Assembly (NCBI GenBank): GCA_937958995.1 | Contig: CALGAP010000021.1 | Coordinates: forward strand, 8,072 to 72,071 | Length of the DNA stretch: 64,000 nt | Origin: an uncultured Chitinophagaceae bacterium | GTDB lineage: Bacteria; Bacteroidota; Bacteroidia; Chitinophagales; Chitinophagaceae | Direction of reading: 5' to 3' | Shown: piece by piece, positions 59,137 through 64,000 of the stretch | Numbering within the stretch: position 1 is the stretch's first letter | How the letters are laid out: each line of letters opens with the position of its first letter | Position numbers and translations under genes: made by a program | Notes under the pieces: model-generated | Database searches by the model: none | What the model was told of the DNA's origin: nothing | The model's input: only the letters and a program-made list of their open reading frames with translations

Positions 59137-59769
59137 ATGGTAAGGACGTTGAAACATTTGCTTGTCACAACAGCACTTTGCTGCCTGCTGGCAGCATGCG
59201 AAGAAAAAAACGACAACAACAGCAACAAGGTAACGGTGAATCCGCCCGCCGGTATTCCGCATAAGGAATCGGCTATTACCAATGGCGTTGACAAATCGCC
59301 CATGGACATGGCCTTTTATCCAGACAACTATCCCATCCTTAAGATGCAGCATAAAGATGTGGAGCCGCTAAGGGCAAGACTCATCTACAGCAGACCCCAG
59401 AGAAATGGCCGCGTAATCTTTGGCTCGCTCGTTCAGTATGGAAAGGCCTGGCGACTGGGTGCCAACGAGGCTACCGAAATTGAATTTTTTACCGATGTAA
59501 TGATTGATGGCCAGAAAGTACCCCGCGGCCGCTATGTAATGTACTGCGTGCCCTATCCCGAAAAATGGATCATCAAACTCAACAGCGATCTCAACACATG
59601 GGGCCTGCAGATCGATAGCACCAAGGATCTTTTCTCATTTGAGATTCCCATCAGCAAGACTAATTATCCCTACGAGTATTTCACCATGCAATTCGAAGCG
59701 GCCGACCCGGGTATGGAGCTTTCGATGATGTGGGACAGCGTGAAGGCGGTGCTTCCTATCAGGTATTAA
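59137..59769 (+). CDS. DUF2911 domain-containing protein 2, lipoprotein
   Basis: Lipoprotein of 210 residues from ATG 59137 (MVRTLKHLLVTTALCCLLAACEE, lipid Cys21); an upstream ATG at 59110 is also in frame. An Asn/Lys-rich linker follows, then the same DUF2911 domain as its neighbour (DKSPMDMAFYPDNYPILKMQ, LIYSRPQRNGRVIFGSLVQY, WRLGANEATEIEFFTDVMID). The pair arose by tandem duplication. One copy is soluble and one membrane-anchored, which may split function. asnB follows 38 bases later. Confidence 0.83.
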   Translation: MVRTLKHLLVTTALCCLLAACEEKNDNNSNKVTVNPPAGIPHKESAITNGVDKSPMDMAFYPDNYPILKMQHKDVEPLRARLIYSRPQRNGRVIFGSLVQYGKAWRLGANEATEIEFFTDVMIDGQKVPRGRYVMYCVPYPEKWIIKLNSDLNTWGLQIDSTKDLFSFEIPISKTNYPYEYFTMQFEAADPGMELSMMWDSVKAVLPIRY

Positions 59770-59807
59770 ATCTACAAGTTGAGGACTTACCTTAACTTGC
59801 CCGCCGT

Positions 59808-61649
59808 ATGTGCGGTATCGCCGGTATCATATCATCCAATCAGGATTTAGTCACTACGCAGCGTCTTAGAGCCATGACGCAAAGCCTGGCGCATCGCGGG
59901 CCCGACGGCGAGGGGCATTATATCAATCCTGCCGGTAGCGCCGGCCTGGGCCATCGCCGGCTGAGCATTATTGATTTGAGCGAGGCGGCCGCGCAGCCAA
60001 TGCATTATGCAGACAGGTACGTGATAGTGCATAACGGAGAGATTTATAACTACAAAGAACTACGCAAATCACTTCAGCAAAAAGGATATGCCTTTCGCAC
60101 GCAATCGGATACCGAAGTGATCACCGCTGCTTATGACTGCTACGGGAAAGATTGCCTGCAGCAATTCGATGGCATGTATGCCTTTGCAATCTGGGACGAA
60201 AAAGAGCAGGAACTGTTTGCTGCCCGCGACCGCTTTGGAGAAAAGCCATTTTTCTTTTTCATAGATGAAGAACAGTTTGTCTTTGCCAGCGAAATAAAAG
60301 CTTTATGGCGGGCCGGTGTTGAGAAAAAGATGAACGAGCGCTTGCTGTTTAATTACCTCACCCTGGGTTATACTTCGAATCCGGGCGATCAGCAGGAAAC
60401 ATTTTTTTCAAACATACTCAAACTCCCGGCGCGGCATTTTTTACAATATAGATTAAGTGGGCACGAGTTGAGCATAGAGTTGTACTGGGATATTGATGCC
60501 ACCTCCACAACCAAGCCATCTGGCGAAGAAGCGGCCATAGCAACTTTTAAAGAACTTTTTACCAATTCAGTTTCCGTAAGACTACGCAGCGATGTGCCAA
60601 TAGGAAATTCTCTCAGCGGCGGGCTTGATAGTTCTTCGGTGCTTTCGACCATGACCCGCCTTACCAATGCAGGCTATAAGACATTTTCCGCAACTTTTCC
60701 CGGCTTTGAAAAAGATGAATCCGAATATATCAGGAAAGCGGCCTGGGCCTGCGGGGCGGAGAATATAGAAGTGCAGATTAGCGAAGAGGAAATTATAAAT
60801 GACTTTGAAAAAATCTGTTACCACCAGGATGAACCCTTTCAATCGTCCAGCGTGTGGGCGCAGTTCAGCGTGTATGAGGCGGCGCGCCGTTATGGTGTGA
60901 AGGTATTGCTCGATGGCCAGGGGGCAGATGAATTGCTGGCGGGTTATTACAAATATTATCACTGGTATTGGCAGGAATTATACCGTACTGATAAGGCTAT
61001 GTTGGAAAGGGAACTGGCTGCCGCGCGCCAACTAGGCGTGCAGGAGCCATGGGGATTGAAAAATAAGTTAGCTGCCCTCTTCCCCAGCCAGGGTGCCGCC
61101 ATCTTGTCGCGACAAAGAATTCGCGCGCAAAAACAACATCCTGATCTCCGCAGCGAATTTGTTGCCGCTTATGGACAATCGTACTATCACACGCCGCACA
61201 TGGATTCATTGAACGGCGTCTTGTATTACAATACCTTTTTAAATGGCCTGGAAGAGCTGCTGCGCTATGCCGACCGCAATGCGATGGCGCATGGGGTGGA
61301 AGTGCGTTTGCCTTTTTTGCAACATGAATTAGCTGCATTTATTTTTTCTCTCCCCTCTACATGTAAAATTCGCGAAGGACGTACCAAGTGGATATTGCGT
61401 AAAGCCATGGAGGGCAAAGTGCCCGATGCCATTATTCAGCGAACTGATAAGATCGGGTTTGAGCCGCCACAACAGCAATGGATGAATAATAAAAGGCTGC
61501 AGGAATATATGCGCGAAGCCATGCGCGGGCTGGAGAAGGAAGGCATTTTGCAGACGGGGGTGGCCGATAAAAAAATTCAACCGCGTGGGGCGCACGCGGC
61601 TGACAATTATCAGTGGAGATATCTGCTGGCCGGACGTTTATTGCTGTAA
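59808..61649 (+). CDS. asnB: asparagine synthase (glutamine-hydrolysing)
   Basis: Makes asparagine from aspartate, glutamine and ATP. An N-terminal class II glutaminase domain starts MCGIAGII, with Cys2 as nucleophile after Met removal. The synthase domain has the ATP loop LSGGLDSSSV and the DGQGADELLAGYYKYY substrate segment. The length of 613 is typical of AsnB. Other family members make amide-modified antibiotics or lasso peptides, but no such cluster is nearby. A near-consensus TTAACTTG lies 8 bases upstream of the ATG. Confidence 0.93.
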   Translation: MCGIAGIISSNQDLVTTQRLRAMTQSLAHRGPDGEGHYINPAGSAGLGHRRLSIIDLSEAAAQPMHYADRYVIVHNGEIYNYKELRKSLQQKGYAFRTQSDTEVITAAYDCYGKDCLQQFDGMYAFAIWDEKEQELFAARDRFGEKPFFFFIDEEQFVFASEIKALWRAGVEKKMNERLLFNYLTLGYTSNPGDQQETFFSNILKLPARHFLQYRLSGHELSIELYWDIDATSTTKPSGEEAAIATFKELFTNSVSVRLRSDVPIGNSLSGGLDSSSVLSTMTRLTNAGYKTFSATFPGFEKDESEYIRKAAWACGAENIEVQISEEEIINDFEKICYHQDEPFQSSSVWAQFSVYEAARRYGVKVLLDGQGADELLAGYYKYYHWYWQELYRTDKAMLERELAAARQLGVQEPWGLKNKLAALFPSQGAAILSRQRIRAQKQHPDLRSEFVAAYGQSYYHTPHMDSLNGVLYYNTFLNGLEELLRYADRNAMAHGVEVRLPFLQHELAAFIFSLPSTCKIREGRTKWILRKAMEGKVPDAIIQRTDKIGFEPPQQQWMNNKRLQEYMREAMRGLEKEGILQTGVADKKIQPRGAHAADNYQWRYLLAGRLLL

Positions 61650-61689
61650 ACTTATCACGGCTGAATGAATACCGGCCACCAGGATATCT

Positions 61690-62127
61690 TTAGCCTTTCT
61701 TATATTTTTCAACAACGCGGCTGTTGCCGTCGGTGTCAACTTTTACGGTGATCCAGGATTTTTCGTCTTCCATTTTTACGTAATACGTCACCTCAGTGCC
61801 AAAAGTAACTTCAGTCACCCCGTAAAGAGATTTCCTGGTGTATTCTTTCTTCAGCTTGCTCTGGATGTTGAGCGGCAGCATGGAAGGCAAATAATACCTG
61901 AGCGAACCCAGCATATTTCCTTCCTTGTCGTAATTAACCTTTGAGCGGATGCCCGCGTTTACAAAGCTTACAGTATAGTATGAATCATACTCTTCCCACT
62001 TTACGTCTTCAGCACCCCTGAAGGTTTCGTTAAATGATCTTAATACTTTCTCATTGGGATCTTCGACGTATGCTGTGGCAGTGACTGTAAACAGTGCGCA
62101 GGCTACAATGACAAACAACTTTTTCAT
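61690..62127 (-). CDS. secreted PepSY-like protein 3
   Basis: The 145-residue exported protein has a signal peptide (KKLFVIVACALFTVTATA) and the same motif as the two at 56.4-57.4 kb: VLRSFNETFRGAEDVKWEE. C-terminal strands have FGTEVTYYVKMEDEKSWITV. It is 4 kb away from the tandem pair, separated by acpH, DUF2911 and asnB genes. It converges with asnB. Function unknown. Confidence 0.78.
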   Translation of the reverse strand: MKKLFVIVACALFTVTATAYVEDPNEKVLRSFNETFRGAEDVKWEEYDSYYTVSFVNAGIRSKVNYDKEGNMLGSLRYYLPSMLPLNIQSKLKKEYTRKSLYGVTEVTFGTEVTYYVKMEDEKSWITVKVDTDGNSRVVEKYKKG

Positions 62128-62420
62128 GGCTATAATATTTAAGTCTGGTAAAAAAATGACGATATAAAAATAGAAGCTATCATTACCGCTGGCAAGCCAA
62201 TTTGTACCGGCGGGAGCGACATGACAAGATATACGAACATTTTCGCACTTGGAGCTGTTTCACCGAAATGAAACATCGCGTGAAACGCAGTACCAGTCTG
62301 CATTTCGCCCATGTTGCACCTTACTTTTTTTTGTGTCGTTAAGCTATTGTTAAACTGGAAATCCGGGGACCGGTGGTCGAAAAAATACAGGCCGTATCTT
62401 TGGCTACTTTTTTAATTATC
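62128..62420. other. divergent intergenic region with inverted repeat
   Basis: Separates PepSY-like gene 3 (minus) from the trans-sulfuration gene (plus). TGTTTCA (62256-62262) and TGAAACA (62269-62275) form a perfect 7-bp inverted repeat with a 6-base spacer, which fits a dimeric regulator site. I do not see a SAM riboswitch pattern. Confidence 0.4.
62395..62402 (+). promoter_or_regulatory. -7 box TATCTTTG of trans-sulfuration gene promoter
   Basis: Consensus match with a leader of about 13 bases to the ATG at 62421. It argues against a start at 62373, which lies upstream of this box. Confidence 0.6.
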
Positions 62421-63560
62421 ATGAAAGCAGCAACAAGAATCATACACGCGGGCACTGAGCCCGATCCTTCTACCGGCGCTATAATGACGCCTATTTACCA
62501 GACATCCACTTATGTGCAGTCCGCCCCGGGAAAACACAAGGGATATGAGTATGCCCGCTCACAAAACCCAACGCGCAAAGCGCTGGAAGACGCATTGGCG
62601 GTGATTGAAAACGGGAATTACGGTCTCGCATTCAGCAGCGGCGTGGCTGCCACCGACGCGGTAATCAAGTTACTGAAGCCCGGCGATGAAGTGATTGCCG
62701 CCAACGATATGTACGGCGGCACTTACCGTCTTTTTACCAAAGTGTTTGAAAAGTTTGGGATAAAATTTCACTACGTCAACATGCAGCAGGCCGATGCTAT
62801 CAGGCCTTTTATCAATCAGAACACAAAACTGATATGGACAGAAACTCCCACGAATCCGCTGATCAATATCGTGGATATTGCCGCCATATCGGCCATTGCC
62901 AAAGAGCACAAGATATTGTTGTGCGTTGACAATACTTTTGCCTCGCCATACCTGCAAAATCCACTCGATCTTGGCGCCGACATCGTGATGCATAGCAGCA
63001 CCAAATACCTCGGCGGTCATAGCGATGTGATACAAGGCGCGCTGGTAATGAACGATGCTGACCTGCGCGAACAACTATATTTTATCCAGAAAAGCTGCGG
63101 CGCTGTGCCCGGGCCTATGGATTGTTTCCTGGTATTGCGCGGCATCAAAACACTGCACGTGCGCATGGAGCGACATTGTGAAAATGGCGAAAAGATTGCG
63201 CGTTTCCTGCGCAATCATCCTAAAGTAAAACAAGTGTACTGGTGCGGCTTTGAAGACCATCCTGGTTATGCAGTGGCAAAAAAACAAATGCGCGGCTTCG
63301 GTGGCATGCTCAGCTTTACACTGAAAGATGATAAGGTGGAGACAGCCACCAAACTTTTATCATCCACCAAAATATTTGCGCTGGCCGAAAGCCTGGGTGG
63401 TGTGGAATCGCTCATCAATCATCCCGCGTCTATGACGCATGCATCTATTCCACGCGAAGAGCGAATTAAGAACGGTCTTACTGATTCACTGATAAGGCTG
63501 AGCGTGGGTATAGAAGATGCCGATGATCTTATCCAGGACCTGGAACAGGCTATACCGTGA
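62421..63560 (+). CDS. cystathionine gamma-synthase/lyase family PLP enzyme
   Basis: Trans-sulfuration PLP enzyme of 379 residues. PLP-binding Lys195 is in HSSTKYLGGH, Asp170 (pyridine nitrogen contact) is in LLCVDNTFASP, and YEYARSQNPTR (43-52) contacts the phosphate. ESLGGVESLINHPASMTH is the C-terminal signature. It could make cystathionine from O-succinyl- or acetylhomoserine and Cys, or cleave cystathionine; sequence alone does not separate these. No other Met or Cys gene is adjacent. The stop overlaps the next start by 4 bases (GTGA). Confidence 0.92.
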   Translation: MKAATRIIHAGTEPDPSTGAIMTPIYQTSTYVQSAPGKHKGYEYARSQNPTRKALEDALAVIENGNYGLAFSSGVAATDAVIKLLKPGDEVIAANDMYGGTYRLFTKVFEKFGIKFHYVNMQQADAIRPFINQNTKLIWTETPTNPLINIVDIAAISAIAKEHKILLCVDNTFASPYLQNPLDLGADIVMHSSTKYLGGHSDVIQGALVMNDADLREQLYFIQKSCGAVPGPMDCFLVLRGIKTLHVRMERHCENGEKIARFLRNHPKVKQVYWCGFEDHPGYAVAKKQMRGFGGMLSFTLKDDKVETATKLLSSTKIFALAESLGGVESLINHPASMTHASIPREERIKNGLTDSLIRLSVGIEDADDLIQDLEQAIP

Positions 63561-64000
63561 AAAATCCACCCCCATTAAAAGAATTTCTCGACAGGAAGGT
63601 GGAAGAATACAATCAACCTTCCTTCATTCCTCACGATCCCGTGTCGGTACCGCACCTGTTTACGAAAAAGCAGGATATAGAGATCGCTGGTTTTTTCGCG
63701 GCGATATTTGCCTGGGGCAACCGCACTACCATCATTCAGAAAGCTACCGAGCTGATGCGGCTGATGGATATGTCGCCTTACGAGTTTGTGACCCAGCACA
63801 AAGAGAAAGATCTGAAGCAACTGCTTGCATTTAAGCACCGCACTTTCAATACTACTGATCTTTTATACTTTATTCAGTTTCTGCAGCATCATTATAAGCA
63901 GCACGATTCACTGGAGCGGGCTTTTACGGATTTCGCGCCCAAAGAGGAAGCTGAGTTTTCTGGCCGGGGCGCCAGGACGCAAAGCAATTCTTTGCGTCCT
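63557..64000 (+). CDS. TIGR02757 family protein, partial (3' end off window)
   Basis: The frame starts GTG at 63557, overlapping the previous stop by 4 bases, and runs 148 codons to the window edge. KNPPPLKEFLDRKVEEYNQP, DPVSVPHLFTKKQDIEIAGF and AAIFAWGNRTTIIQKA are family signatures. The family is about 255 residues and its function is not established. Codons after about residue 132 (SGRGARTQSNSLRP) depart from the family pattern and coincide with a perfect palindrome at 63974-64000. Either an element has inserted in frame, or the gene is broken beyond the edge. Confidence 0.8.
   Translation, partial: MKNPPPLKEFLDRKVEEYNQPSFIPHDPVSVPHLFTKKQDIEIAGFFAAIFAWGNRTTIIQKATELMRLMDMSPYEFVTQHKEKDLKQLLAFKHRTFNTTDLLYFIQFLQHHYKQHDSLERAFTDFAPKEEAEFSGRGARTQSNSLRP
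63974..64000. repeat. perfect palindrome at the window edge, inside coding sequence
   Basis: AGGACGCAAAG (63974-63984) and CTTTGCGTCCT (63990-64000) are perfect inverse complements with loop CAATT. The element may continue past the edge; the left flank GGCGCC before it suggests a longer GC-rich arm. It lies inside the TIGR02757 frame. Confidence 0.7.

Noticed and set aside
62128..62420. SAM or other riboswitch before the trans-sulfuration gene
   Set aside because: The promoter box leaves only about 13 bases of leader, too short for a riboswitch.
1..64000. CRISPR array, prophage or insertion sequence
   Set aside because: No regularly spaced direct repeats, no phage structural, integrase or transposase genes found; repeats here are inverted and dispersed.

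Overview
The window reads as a chromosomal segment of a Bacteroidota bacterium, most likely family Chitinophagaceae (Chitinophaga/Niastella-like; this placement is inferred, not computed). Supporting signs are gliding-motility genes gldH and gldC, a type IX secretion (T9SS) cargo protein, a SusC/SusD pair under ECF-sigma/FecR control, Bacteroidota-only families (DUF4290, DUF6089, DUF2911, PepSY-like), and many copies of the Bacteroidota -7 promoter box TAnnTTTG, often only a few bases from the start codon. I see no rRNA, tRNA, CRISPR array, insertion sequence or prophage.

Layout. 0-9.3 kb: an ECF sigma factor with a membrane partner cut by the left edge, a D-Ala-D-Ala carboxypeptidase, an arginase-fold protein with altered metal ligands, pheS, an acyl-CoA/sterol-type dehydrogenase pair, a CarboxypepD_reg protein and lpxD. 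9.3-25.6 kb: a leader with a perfect terminator hairpin before a pseudouridine synthase gene, then yicC, gldH, a two-component system, batD, the phospholipid genes psd and cdsA with a CPBP protease, dusB, an M28 peptidase, a peroxidase/aldehyde dehydrogenase pair, small unknown genes and tadA. 25.7-32.3 kb: a SusD-SusC-FecR-ECF sigma nutrient-uptake locus with an STN domain on SusC. 32.5-36.1 kb: sod, a lipoprotein, then rpmH-rnpA-yidD and murI.

36.2-48.1 kb is a long minus-strand block of envelope biogenesis genes: two OmpH/Skp chaperones, bamA, uppS, DUF6089, nadK, a second Omp85-type protein, a CBS protein, an alpha/beta hydrolase, CvpA, YqeY and GldC. 48.4-55.3 kb is mostly plus strand: T9SS cargo, DUF4290, murA (Cys-to-Asp form), gmk, a CNNM/CBS transporter, tatC and rpiB. 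55.3-64 kb: a deoxyhypusine-synthase-like gene, three related secreted PepSY-like proteins, an ACP phosphodiesterase, two tandem DUF2911 genes, asnB, a trans-sulfuration enzyme and a TIGR02757 gene cut by the right edge.

The least explained material is intergenic. At least four families of interspersed inverted repeats occur. One has a core TGTCGGGTNNNTGCCG in three places. Another is a 30-37 bp arm palindrome that starts within a few bases of stop codons in all three copies. Also notable are a possible attenuator before the pseudouridine synthase gene, an antisense-oriented terminator in the susC leader, a batD gene whose signal peptide lies upstream of any standard start codon, and a perfect palindrome inside the TIGR02757 coding region.
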